This document shows positions 54,173 to 61,597 of a stretch of DNA of 64,000 bases, one piece after another. Below the pieces are notes generated by a model. That model was not told the DNA's origin and did no database searches. It saw only the letters and a list, made by a program, of their open reading frames with translations. The stretch comes from Streptomyces sp. NBC_00663 (GTDB lineage: Bacteria; Actinomycetota; Actinomycetes; Streptomycetales; Streptomycetaceae): positions 7,316,001 through 7,380,000 of the forward strand of contig NZ_CP109027.1 of NCBI RefSeq assembly GCF_036226885.1, written 5' to 3'. How positions within the stretch are numbered: position 1 is the first letter of the stretch; the number at the start of each line of letters is the position of its first letter. The translations under genes and the position numbers were made by a program.

Positions 54173-55162
54173 ATGACCGATACGACTGCTTCTCGTACGA
54201 CCGGTGCCGTGGCCGCCGGGCTTGCCACCATCGCCGCTGATGGCACCGTTCTCGACACCTGGTTCCCCGCGCCCGAGCTGAAGGAAGAGGCCGGTCCCTC
54301 CGGTACCGAGCGGCTGGACGCCGAGCAGGCCGTCGAGGCGCTCGGTGCGGGTGCCGCAAAGGTGGTTGGGGCCGACGCGCGGCGTGGGGTGGAAGTCGTC
54401 GCGGTCCGTACGGTCATTTCCTCGCTGGACGCCAAGCCGATCGACGCCCACGACGTCTATCTGCGGCTCCACCTGCTCTCCCACCGGCTCGTCAAGCCGC
54501 ACGGCCAGAGCCTGGAGGGCATGTTCGGCTTCCTCGCCAACGTCGCCTGGACCTCCCTCGGCCCCGTCGCCGTCGACGACATCGAGAAGGTGCGCCTCAA
54601 CGCCCGCGCCGAGGGCCTGCACCTCCAGGTCACGTCCATCGACAAGTTCCCGCGGATGACGGACTACGTCGCCCCCAAGGGCGTCCGGATCGCCGACGCC
54701 GACCGCGTCCGCCTCGGTGCGCACCTCGCCGAGGGCACCACCGTCATGCACGAGGGCTTCGTCAACTTCAACGCCGGCACCCTCGGCACCTCCATGGTCG
54801 AGGGCCGTATCTCCGCCGGTGTCATCGTCGGCGACGGCTCCGACATCGGTGGCGGCGCCTCCACCATGGGCACCCTCTCCGGCGGCGGCAACGTCATCAT
54901 CTCCATCGGCGAGCGCTGCCTGATCGGCGCCGAGGCCGGCGTCGGCATCGCGCTCGGCGACGAGTGCGTGGTCGAGGCCGGGCTGTACGTCACCGCCGGC
55001 ACCCGCGTCACCATGCCCGACGGGCAGATCGTCAAGGCCCGCGAGCTCTCCGGCGCCTCCAACATCCTCTTCCGCCGCAACTCGGTCACCGGCACGGTCG
55101 AGGCCCGTCCGAACAACGCGGTGTGGGGCGGTCTGAACGAGATCCTGCACAGCCACAACTAG
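54173..55162 (+). CDS. dapD: Tetrahydrodipicolinate N-succinyltransferase (DapD)
   Basis: Succinyl-CoA-dependent enzyme of the lysine/meso-diaminopimelate pathway, 329 aa, actinobacterial DapD class. A left-handed beta-helix of hexapeptide repeats is clear in GVRIADADRVRLGAHLAEGTTVMHEGFVNFNAG through LIGAEAGVGIALGDECVVEAG. The ending SGASNILFRRNSVTGTVEARPN matches mycobacterial DapD. The stop TAG falls in a 15-bp tandem repeat, so the same SHN-stop is repeated downstream in frame. Confidence 0.96.
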   Translation: MTDTTASRTTGAVAAGLATIAADGTVLDTWFPAPELKEEAGPSGTERLDAEQAVEALGAGAAKVVGADARRGVEVVAVRTVISSLDAKPIDAHDVYLRLHLLSHRLVKPHGQSLEGMFGFLANVAWTSLGPVAVDDIEKVRLNARAEGLHLQVTSIDKFPRMTDYVAPKGVRIADADRVRLGAHLAEGTTVMHEGFVNFNAGTLGTSMVEGRISAGVIVGDGSDIGGGASTMGTLSGGGNVIISIGERCLIGAEAGVGIALGDECVVEAGLYVTAGTRVTMPDGQIVKARELSGASNILFRRNSVTGTVEARPNNAVWGGLNEILHSHN

Positions 55163-55204
55163 ATCAGCCACAACTAGATCAGCCGCAACTAGAGCAGCCA
55201 CAAC
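55150..55204 (+). repeat. 15-bp tandem repeat across the dapD stop
   Basis: Unit CAGCCACAACTAGAT: copies at 55150-55164 and 55165-55179 are identical, 55180-55194 differs at two bases, and a partial copy ends at 55204. Each full unit carries the dapD end codons and a TAG in the same frame. Confidence 0.9.
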
Positions 55205-55230
55205 CCTCCCGGTGGTCCCGCCGGGAGGGT
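55203..55230 (+). terminator. Terminator of dapD
   Basis: ACCCTCCCGG and CCGGGAGGGT form a perfect 10-bp stem with an 8-nt loop, 40 bp after the dapD stop and just before the end of the convergent SLATT gene. Two copies of GGTGACCTCACTC follow. Confidence 0.8.
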
Positions 55231-55248
55231 GACCTCACTCAGGTGACC

Positions 55249-56169
55249 TCACTCCGAGTTCATCCGCACCGCCCGCATCCCCAGCCGCCGTGCCAGCCAC
55301 ATCGTGTGCTCCCGGCTGATCGCCTGCTCGGCGGAGACCACGTACCGGGACCAGTCGGTCTCGGTCGTGACGTTCTCGCCGGTCATGCGGACGAAACCGA
55401 GTTCCGTGGCGGTGAGGGAGTAGGCGGAGGACAGGTTGTCGTACTGCTTGACCTCCAGCCACGCCCCCGCCGCGGCGATGGCGGCGGCGACCACGCTGCT
55501 CGCGTCGACGTCGGCGAGGTCCAGCAGGCTGACGGTGCTCGCGGCGACGCCGAGGACCTCGAAGAGGATCAGAAGACTGCGCCATTTGCCGGAGTTCTGT
55601 TTGTTGAGCCTGGCCTTGGCGTTGTACCAGCCCTCCTGGTCCGCAACTCGCAGCGCCAGATACACGGACTTCCGGTCCGCGAAGTCCAGCGCCCGCACCT
55701 CCCGCATCCGGTCGGTGACCTGGGCCTGGCCGAACGTCAGGCCCGGGAGGTTCGCCTCCGTCGTCAGGTCGTGGATGCGGGTCAGCAGGACGTCCCGGGC
55801 CTCGTCGCCCGTGAGTGAGGGCGGGAACGGCGCCGCGCCCGCCATGAACCGCCATGCCAGTGTCTTGACGGACTCGGCCAGCGCCCGGCCGTTGTACCAG
55901 CGTTCCTCTGGTTTGTCCCGCAGCAGATGGACCTCGGTGAGCAGCGCGGCGATGAAGGCGGTCAACGCCAGGGCCGCCGCGGTCTTCTCCACCGTGCCGT
56001 GGCTGTCGACGGTGGCCGCGATGCCGCCGAACAGGGCTGCGGCCAGGGCGAGTTGAAGCCGCCCGCGCGTCCACTTGAGGTAATCCCGCTGGCCTTCCTT
56101 GGAGATGGCGTCCGCCGACTCGAAAACCCCGGGAAGATCGCTCTCTTCGAGGGGACTTTGCGACAGCAT
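55249..56169 (-). CDS. Tandem SLATT (DUF4231-like) membrane protein
   Basis: A 306-aa protein I read as two SLATT-type 2TM units in tandem. Unit 1: QRDYLKWTRGRLQLALAAALFGG, second helix, then RWYNGRALAESVKTLAWRFMAGA. Unit 2: QEGWYNAKARLNKQNSGKWRS, hydrophobic pair (LLILFEVLGVAASTVSLL, VVAAAIAAAGAWLEV), then LSSAYSLTATEL...AISREHTMWLARR. SLATT proteins are proposed effectors that open pores when a linked sensor is triggered. ATG 56169; a GGGA-type leader upstream. The HAD-like gene lies 32 bp upstream on the same strand, so they form an operon. Confidence 0.78.
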   Translation of the reverse strand: MLSQSPLEESDLPGVFESADAISKEGQRDYLKWTRGRLQLALAAALFGGIAATVDSHGTVEKTAAALALTAFIAALLTEVHLLRDKPEERWYNGRALAESVKTLAWRFMAGAAPFPPSLTGDEARDVLLTRIHDLTTEANLPGLTFGQAQVTDRMREVRALDFADRKSVYLALRVADQEGWYNAKARLNKQNSGKWRSLLILFEVLGVAASTVSLLDLADVDASSVVAAAIAAAGAWLEVKQYDNLSSAYSLTATELGFVRMTGENVTTETDWSRYVVSAEQAISREHTMWLARRLGMRAVRMNSE

Positions 56170-56201
56170 CAAGTGGATCCCGCTCTGTGCTGGGGGCGCG
56201 T

Positions 56202-56696
56202 TCAGGTCAGCGTAGCGTTCCGCAACATCGCGAAGTCCCTCTCGAGCAGGCCGATTCGAGGGTCGACATGGTGCAGCAGGGCGGGGGCGGGATGGTGCTC
56301 GGTGACGAACTCCTCGTCCGCGGCGCTCTGTTCGTCGTCCACCCAGGCGAAGGGCCGGCCCTCGGCGTACGCCACGATCGCCTCCGTCTTCCAGTGCACC
56401 CCGTCGGGCCGACGGGTGAGGAGACGGTCGCCGAAGTCGACGTAGGGGAGCTGGGGGAGGCCGACGACGGGGGCGATCCAGCGGTTGGCCGCGTCCATCC
56501 ACGTGGTCGCCCAGCACAGGTCGTAGGGGAGGGAGAGGAGGGCCGGGCCGTGGGACGGGTTCAGCCACACCCGCAGGGGGCGGCCCGGGTGCAGGGCCAC
56601 CCGGATCGTCGTGTAACCCTCGGGGCGGCGCTCCGGCTTCGCCGCGTAGGGGTTCAGGGGGCCGTCGACGTCGAGGAAGAGCAGAGGGCGGCTCAC
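56202..56696 (-). CDS. HAD-like phosphatase-domain protein
   Basis: A 164-aa small HAD-superfamily protein. Motif I is LLFLDVDGPLNPY (nucleophile Asp and acid/base Asp), with AWVDDEQSAADEEF as the likely motif IV acidic cluster; the middle (WLNPSHGPALLSLPYDLCWATTW) is cap-less and tryptophan-rich, as in HAD proteins annotated only as hypothetical in Streptomyces. The Ser/Thr of motif II is not obvious. GTG start at 56696 with TACGGT close upstream, so the leader is short. First gene of a two-gene unit with the tandem-SLATT gene; substrate unknown. Confidence 0.75.
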   Translation of the reverse strand: MSRPLLFLDVDGPLNPYAAKPERRPEGYTTIRVALHPGRPLRVWLNPSHGPALLSLPYDLCWATTWMDAANRWIAPVVGLPQLPYVDFGDRLLTRRPDGVHWKTEAIVAYAEGRPFAWVDDEQSAADEEFVTEHHPAPALLHHVDPRIGLLERDFAMLRNATLT

Positions 56697-56856
56697 CGGA
56701 TCACCGTACGACAGGGAGGGGAGAGCGGGCGCCTGAAATTTCTGTGCGCGGCAGGCATAGCGGGACGCTGCCGCACGCGTCACAAGGGGCAGAGGGGGCG
56801 GACACCGGGTCCGCTCCGGGGACGGGCCCCGGGGGAACCTCCCCGGGGAAGAGAAG

Positions 56857-57411
56857 GTGACGATGGATGCCGAGGCGCAGGACAGTTTCCGGGAGTTCGT
56901 GGAGCACCGGTCGTCCGCGCTGCTGAAGACGGCCGTGCTGCTCAGCGGCGGCGACCGGCACACCGCCGAGGACCTGCTCCAGAACGCGCTGATCAAGGCG
57001 GCCGGCCGCTGGCACCGCATCGACGAACCCGAGGCGTACGTACGGCAGATCCTCTACCGGCAGCAGATCAGCCGCTGGCGGCTGAAGTGGCCCAGACGCG
57101 AGCTGAGCGTCGCCGAGCCACCGGAGGACCGTACCGGCGGCGACGACTCGTCGGCCGCCGAGGTGCGCCTGGTGATGCGGGGCGCGCTCGCGCGGCTCAC
57201 CGCCCGGCAGCGCACCGTGCTGGTGCTGCGCTACTTCGAGGATCTGCCGGAGGCGGACGTGGCCCGGATCCTGGGCTGCTCGGTCGGCACCGTACGGTCC
57301 ACCACCCACCGCTCGCTCGCCCGCCTGCGCACCCTCGCCCCCGAACTGGCCGCTCTGAACACCCCGAGCCGGCCGTCCCGTGACTTCGCACCCGTGGAGG
57401 TACGTCCGTGA
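56857..57411 (+). CDS. SigE-family ECF RNA polymerase sigma factor
   Basis: ECF sigma factor, 184 aa. Region 2: FREFVEHRSSALLKTAVLLSGGDRHTAEDLLQNALIKAAGRW; region 4: LARLTARQRTVLVLRYFEDLPEADVARILGCSVGTVRSTTHRSLARLR. This belongs to the actinobacterial SigE-like group, usually paired with a membrane partner. GTG 56857 or ATG 56863 may be the start; both have purine-rich leaders. It overlaps the next gene by 4 nt (GTGA). Confidence 0.93.
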   Translation: MTMDAEAQDSFREFVEHRSSALLKTAVLLSGGDRHTAEDLLQNALIKAAGRWHRIDEPEAYVRQILYRQQISRWRLKWPRRELSVAEPPEDRTGGDDSSAAEVRLVMRGALARLTARQRTVLVLRYFEDLPEADVARILGCSVGTVRSTTHRSLARLRTLAPELAALNTPSRPSRDFAPVEVRP

Positions 57412-58628
57412 ACGTCGAGGATCTCGTACGTGACTCCCTGCGCGACCTGGCCGGTGAACAGCCGCCGCCGGGGCCGGGGTTCGCCGACCGGGTGCTGGCC
57501 GTGCGCCGGCGCCGGCGGGCCCGTACCTTCGCGTCCGTCGCGGCGGCCACCGCGGCCGTGGTCGCCGTCTCGGTGGCGGTCCCGCAGCTGGTCTTGGGCG
57601 GCGGGGACGACGTACGCCCGAGCGGGGTCACGGGCCGTCAGGACGGGTCGCTGCCGCAGAAGACGATCTCGGTCGGGAACACGGTGCTCGCCGCCTACTA
57701 CACCACCGAGACCCGACGGACCAAGGGCGAGTGGATCGCCGAACGGACGTACCGGCTCCTCGATCCCAGCACCGGGCGGTACGAGAAGGACACCCGATGG
57801 TCCTATGTCGCCGTCGCACCCGGCGCGAAGACCGCCGCCGTCCTCGAACGCGCCCTGCCTTCACACCGGATCGGGCTGCTCGACCTCACGACGGGGAAGA
57901 TCAGGCAGTGGATCCCGCTCAGCGTGGGAGTCGGCGGGCTCTCGTTCTCGCACGACGGGACCAAGCTGGTCGCCACGACGTACGACGAGCACCCCGACCG
58001 GCGGGTCATGGTCGAGAACGGCGACAACGGCGTGGACCCGGCGATGGCGGAAGGGGCCACGTCCCGGTCCGGATACCTCGTCTGGGATGTGGTGAACGGC
58101 GGTGGGGCCTGGTGGCAGATCAAGTCCGGCCGTGATGTCCCGGGCCGCGCGGACTTCGCCTTCACCGATGACGACAAGGCCGTGTACGCGCAGGTGATCG
58201 GCGGCAAGGACGGCATGGAGCAGTTCTACGACCTCTCCGGCAAGAAGATCGCCGCGCCCGCCAAGGAGAAGTACCTGCGCTGGGACGTCCCGGCCCGGCT
58301 CTCCCCGAACGGTGAGCTGGCCGCCCTCGGCCTGACCAAAGAGGTCAACCTCGGCAAGAAGCTCCCCGGCGAGTCCTACTCCTCGATCCGCAACCCCCTC
58401 ACCGACAAGGAGATCACCAAGATCCGCGGCGCCCAGCTCCTCGCCTGGGTCGACGACCACCGCCTCATCGCCTGGGAACGCACCACACCGCTCAAGCACG
58501 CCGGCTACAAGGACCACCTCGTCCTCGTCACGATCGGCAGCGACAAGGTCGTACCCCTCAGCGGCGAGCGCGATCCGGACGACGGTCCCCGGCGCCTGGC
58601 CTGGGAGCCGGTCTTCGTGCAGCGCTGA
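57408..58628 (+). CDS. Single-pass membrane protein with extracellular beta-propeller-like domain; putative sigma partner
   Basis: A 406-aa protein. About 38 cytoplasmic residues (VEDLVRDSLRDLAGEQPPPGPGF) end in RRRRRAR, followed by one helix (residues 41-60) and a large outer domain of WD40/propeller-like strands (YSYVAVAPGAKTAAVL, GGLSFSHDGTKLVATTYDE, ARLSPNGELAALGL). Co-translation with the ECF sigma gene suggests an anti-sigma or signal receptor, but no zinc anti-sigma motif is seen in the short inner segment. The stop is separated from the convergent dapA stop by one base. Confidence 0.75.
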   Translation: MNVEDLVRDSLRDLAGEQPPPGPGFADRVLAVRRRRRARTFASVAAATAAVVAVSVAVPQLVLGGGDDVRPSGVTGRQDGSLPQKTISVGNTVLAAYYTTETRRTKGEWIAERTYRLLDPSTGRYEKDTRWSYVAVAPGAKTAAVLERALPSHRIGLLDLTTGKIRQWIPLSVGVGGLSFSHDGTKLVATTYDEHPDRRVMVENGDNGVDPAMAEGATSRSGYLVWDVVNGGGAWWQIKSGRDVPGRADFAFTDDDKAVYAQVIGGKDGMEQFYDLSGKKIAAPAKEKYLRWDVPARLSPNGELAALGLTKEVNLGKKLPGESYSSIRNPLTDKEITKIRGAQLLAWVDDHRLIAWERTTPLKHAGYKDHLVLVTIGSDKVVPLSGERDPDDGPRRLAWEPVFVQR

Positions 58629-58629
58629 T

Positions 58630-59526
58630 TCAGCGAAGCCCTCGGTACGCCGCCAGCAGCCCGCCGACCGTAGGCCGGTCGGCGGGCAGCAGCGGTGCGC
58701 GCACCGGGCCCGCGGGCAGGCCCAGTTCGTTCAGCAGGGCCTTCGCCGTGACCGTGCCGGGCAGACCCGCCGACATCATCAACTCGATGAGGGGCGTGGC
58801 CTGTTGCTGGAGCCGGGCCGCCTCAGCCGTGTCGCCCGCGTCGAACGCGTCGAGAACGGCGCGCAGTTCGGCCGGTGCGACATTCGCCACCGTACTGATG
58901 TACCCCGCCCCGCCCACCGCGTACAGCGCGAGGTTGTGCTCGTCGCAGCCCGCGTAGTACGCCAACTCCGTACGGGCGATGACCTTCTGGGCGGCGAGGA
59001 AGTCGTAGGAGCAGTCCTTGACCGCGACGATCCTCGGGTGCTCGGCGAGCCGGAGGAGGGTCTCGGGCTCGATACGGGTGCCGGTGCGGCCCGGGATGTC
59101 GTAGAGCGTGATCGGCAGGCCCGAGGAGTCCGCGATCTGGCGGAAGTGCGCCTCCAGCGCGTCCTGCGGGGGCCTGCTGTAGTAGGGGCTGACCAGCAGC
59201 ACCCCGTCCGCGCCCGCCTTCTCGGCCGCCAGGGCGAGTTCGGCGGTGTGCCGGGTGTCGAAGGTGCCGATGCCGGTGACGATCGACGCCCGGGTGCCCA
59301 CCGCCTCCCGGACCGCCCGGACGAGGTCGGCCTTCTCGGCGTCCGACGTGGTCGGCGACTCGCCCGTCGTACCGGACAGGACCAGACCGTCGCAGCCCTC
59401 CGACACCAGCCGCTCGGCGAGCCGCTGCGCGCCGTCCAGGTCGAGGACGCCGCCCTCGGTGAAGGGCGTGATCATCGCGCAGAGGGCGCGGCCGAGAGGC
59501 GGGGCGGAGGAGCCGGAGTACGTCAT
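58630..59526 (-). CDS. dapA: 4-Hydroxy-tetrahydrodipicolinate synthase (DapA) family
   Basis: Schiff-base aldolase of the DHDPS/NAL family, 298 aa. LSGTTGESPTTSDAEK (pyruvate-binding Thr-Thr), LYDIPGRTGTRIEPETLLRLAEH (catalytic Tyr region) and IVAVKDCSYD (Schiff-base Lys) support DapA. Streptomyces carry several dapA paralogues, so this may be the biosynthetic enzyme or a related aldolase; nearness of dapD, about 4 kb away, favours lysine/DAP synthesis. ATG 59526 lacks a good Shine-Dalgarno. A palindrome 53 bp upstream may control it. Confidence 0.9.
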   Translation of the reverse strand: MTYSGSSAPPLGRALCAMITPFTEGGVLDLDGAQRLAERLVSEGCDGLVLSGTTGESPTTSDAEKADLVRAVREAVGTRASIVTGIGTFDTRHTAELALAAEKAGADGVLLVSPYYSRPPQDALEAHFRQIADSSGLPITLYDIPGRTGTRIEPETLLRLAEHPRIVAVKDCSYDFLAAQKVIARTELAYYAGCDEHNLALYAVGGAGYISTVANVAPAELRAVLDAFDAGDTAEAARLQQQATPLIELMMSAGLPGTVTAKALLNELGLPAGPVRAPLLPADRPTVGGLLAAYRGLR

Positions 59527-59578
59527 GGGAGTAGTCTCGGCACACTCATCGTGAAGCTCCACTTAATTCTTCTACGAT

Positions 59579-59595
59579 GTATTGCTAAGCAATAC
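59579..59595. promoter_or_regulatory. 17-bp perfect palindrome in the dapA divergent spacer
   Basis: GTATTGC-TAA-GCAATAC, strikingly AT-rich for this genome, lies 53 bp before dapA (minus) and 110 bp before the small acidic gene (plus). It looks like a GntR/TetR-sized operator; which regulator binds is unknown. Confidence 0.65.
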
Positions 59596-59704
59596 TGAGA
59601 GATGGGGTCGGAGTAGGCCCTATGTCCAAATCGGCCCCTCATGGGTCACCATGGTCAGGACGGTCATCGACCCCAGGAATCGACCCCTGGTCATGGGAGG
59701 CGTC

Positions 59705-59842
59705 ATGAAGCTCGGCAAGGCACTCGCCACCGGAGTCGCAAAAGAGCGGCCGCAGGCCCACGACGAAGAACCCGAACTCCTGCTCCCCGAAGAGATCACC
59801 GAGGAACTGACGGCGCCCGAAGAGGTACCGGCCGCCCGATGA
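59705..59842 (+). CDS. 45-residue acidic small protein
   Basis: A short frame MKLGKALATGVAKERPQ... ending EEVPAAR, rich in Glu (about a quarter of residues) after a basic N-terminal segment. GGGAGGCGTC at proper spacing before ATG 59705 and a 4-nt overlap (ATGA) with the next gene make it a believable real gene. No family is recognised; it may be a partner of the following Cys-rich protein. Confidence 0.65.
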   Translation: MKLGKALATGVAKERPQAHDEEPELLLPEEITEELTAPEEVPAAR

Positions 59843-60534
59843 GACTCCGGCTTCCGGAGGAACGCCCTACGGAGCCGCCGACCGGATACAAGATCGCCCA
59901 CCCGGTGCTGTCCCACGACGGCACCCGGGCCGGGTTCACCGGTGTGTCGCTCGGCGGCGCGCTGCCCTACGGCGTCCTCGCCGACGCGTCCTGCGTCTAC
60001 GGCCTGCGGCACAAGGCACCGCACCGCCGCTGCGACTGCGGCTTCCACTGTGTGCACGACCGTACGACCGCCGAGGCCCTGCTGTGCACCGCCGAGCACC
60101 GGGCGGCCGCCCTGCTGGAGGTGTCCGTCCTCGGCCGCTACCTCCGCTTCGAGCTCGGCTTCCGCTACGCCCGCCAGCGCGTCCGCACCGCCACCGTCGG
60201 CCCCTGCGCCTGCGGCACCGCCGCCTCCGCCCTCGCCGACGCCGGCTGGGGCAGGCCCGGCTGGCGCGCCCTCGCCCCGTCCTGCGCGGGCTGTCTGCGC
60301 GGACGTACGTCCGTCTCGCTCGCGTCGTTCGCACGGCTCGCGGGAGAGGGGCTGCGCGTGGTGGCGGGCCGGGGGAGCGAGCCGGCGGCCGACGCCGAGG
60401 CGGCCACGACAACCGGCCTCGGCGTCTTTGAACTCACCGCGGAGGCGGCCCTGTTGCAGGCGCGGCTCGACTGGTTCCAGACGCAGCTGGCGAGGCTGGG
60501 GGAGCGGGGGCCGGAGGCGGGTTCGCAGGGGTAG
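59839..60534 (+). CDS. Cysteine-rich conserved hypothetical protein
   Basis: A soluble 231-aa protein with several CxC and CxxC groups: RRCDCGFHCVH, LLCTAEHR, GPCACGTAA and CAGCLRG, which could bind one or two zinc ions. The N-terminus (GYKIAHPVLSHDGTRAGFTG) and the final helix (AALLQARLDWFQTQLARL) are non-metal parts. I do not recognise the family. It is coupled to the 45-residue gene and lies 53 bp before the holin-like gene. Confidence 0.78.
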   Translation: MRLRLPEERPTEPPTGYKIAHPVLSHDGTRAGFTGVSLGGALPYGVLADASCVYGLRHKAPHRRCDCGFHCVHDRTTAEALLCTAEHRAAALLEVSVLGRYLRFELGFRYARQRVRTATVGPCACGTAASALADAGWGRPGWRALAPSCAGCLRGRTSVSLASFARLAGEGLRVVAGRGSEPAADAEAATTTGLGVFELTAEAALLQARLDWFQTQLARLGERGPEAGSQG

Positions 60535-60587
60535 CGGGAGCGGGTCCGGGTACTCGGACGGTCCGAACCGAGAGGAGGCGGACAACC

Positions 60588-60998
60588 GTGACCCAGATCC
60601 AGGAGCCCGGGCAGGCCCAGCGCTCCGTCGGCGAGCTCGTCGGCCAGGCCACCGAGCAGCTCTCCCAGCTCGTACGGCAGGAAGTGGCCCTCGCCAAGGA
60701 GGAGCTCGCCGAGAAGGGGCGGCGGGCCGGGCGCGGTGGCGGAATGCTCGGCGCCGCCGGAGCGATCGCCTACGCCGGGCTGCTCGCCCTCGCCGCCACG
60801 GCCACCGCCGCCCTCTCGCTGACGCTGCCCGTCTGGGCCGCGGCGCTCATCGTGACGGCCGTACTGTTCGCCCTCGCCGCCCTGCTGGCCGCGAGGGGCC
60901 GTACCCAGCTCCGCCGCGCGGCACCCCCCACGCTCGAGGAGACCCTCGGCAGCGTCAGGGCCGACGTCGAGGAGATCAGGGAAAGGGCACACCGATGA
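60588..60998 (+). CDS. Phage-holin-like (Holin_3_6/YqjE-type) membrane protein
   Basis: A 136-aa protein with an amphipathic N-terminal helix (SVGELVGQATEQLSQLVRQEVALAKEEL) and two membrane helices (GAAGAIAYAGLLALAATATAAL, WAAALIVTAVLFALAALLAA), typical of the Holin_3_6/YqjE group. Despite its name this family is a common chromosomal envelope protein, not evidence of a prophage. GTG start after AGAGGAGGCGG. Overlaps the DUF3618 gene by 4 nt (ATGA). Confidence 0.88.
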   Translation: MTQIQEPGQAQRSVGELVGQATEQLSQLVRQEVALAKEELAEKGRRAGRGGGMLGAAGAIAYAGLLALAATATAALSLTLPVWAAALIVTAVLFALAALLAARGRTQLRRAAPPTLEETLGSVRADVEEIRERAHR

Positions 60999-61495
60999 CG
61001 GACAAGGCGATGCCGGGCGTGGGACACGGGGCCAAGGGCCCCGAGGAACTGCGGGAGCAGATCGAACAGACCCGCAGCCAACTCGGCGACACAGTGGAGG
61101 AGTTGGCAGGAAAGATGGACGTGAAGGGCCGAGCGCGAGCTCGGGCGGCCGACCTGCGGGACAAGGCGGGCGCGATGACCGTGCAACTGCGCAGCACCGC
61201 GGCGCAGGCCGGCCACACGGCGCACGACCGGGCCACCCAGGCCGGACACACCATGCACGACAAGGCCGTACAGGCGGGCCACAAGGTCCAGGACACGGCG
61301 ACCAGGACCGGTCATCAGGCGCACGGCAAGGCCACGAAGTCCGGGCACGAACTGCAACGGCGGGCCGAACACAGCGTCCCCCAGCCCGCCCGGTACGTCG
61401 TCCAGGCGGCGATCCGGCATCCGCGCCCGGCGCTGGTCATCGGCGCGGCGCTGGCGGCGGTGGCCGTGGTGACGTGGCGGTACCCGAAGCGGTGA
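60995..61495 (+). CDS. DUF3618 protein with five 11-residue repeats
   Basis: A 166-aa membrane-associated protein. The DUF3618 block (PEELREQIEQTRSQLGDTVEELAGKMD) starts it. Residues 72-126 are five exact 11-residue repeats with pattern xGHxxxxxAxx (AGHTAHDRATQ, AGHTMHDKAVQ, AGHKVQDTATR, TGHQAHGKATK, SGHELQRRAEH), like LEA or apolipoprotein-type amphipathic 11-mers. One helix (HPRPALVIGAALAAVAVV) anchors the C-terminus. Pairing with the holin-like protein matches the YqjD/YqjE-type stress cassettes of other bacteria. Confidence 0.9.
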   Translation: MTDKAMPGVGHGAKGPEELREQIEQTRSQLGDTVEELAGKMDVKGRARARAADLRDKAGAMTVQLRSTAAQAGHTAHDRATQAGHTMHDKAVQAGHKVQDTATRTGHQAHGKATKSGHELQRRAEHSVPQPARYVVQAAIRHPRPALVIGAALAAVAVVTWRYPKR

Positions 61496-61597
61496 GGCCC
61501 ATCAATCGCCCTACGGAATCAGGCGCTTGACCTGAATCATGGTTGAGGTCGGAGAGTCGTCGGTACACGCATCGGCACTCGAACAGCGGAGCCCGAC

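Noticed and set aside
60588..60998. Holin-like gene as a prophage remnant
   Set aside because: No other phage genes nearby; this family is a normal chromosomal companion of DUF3618 proteins.
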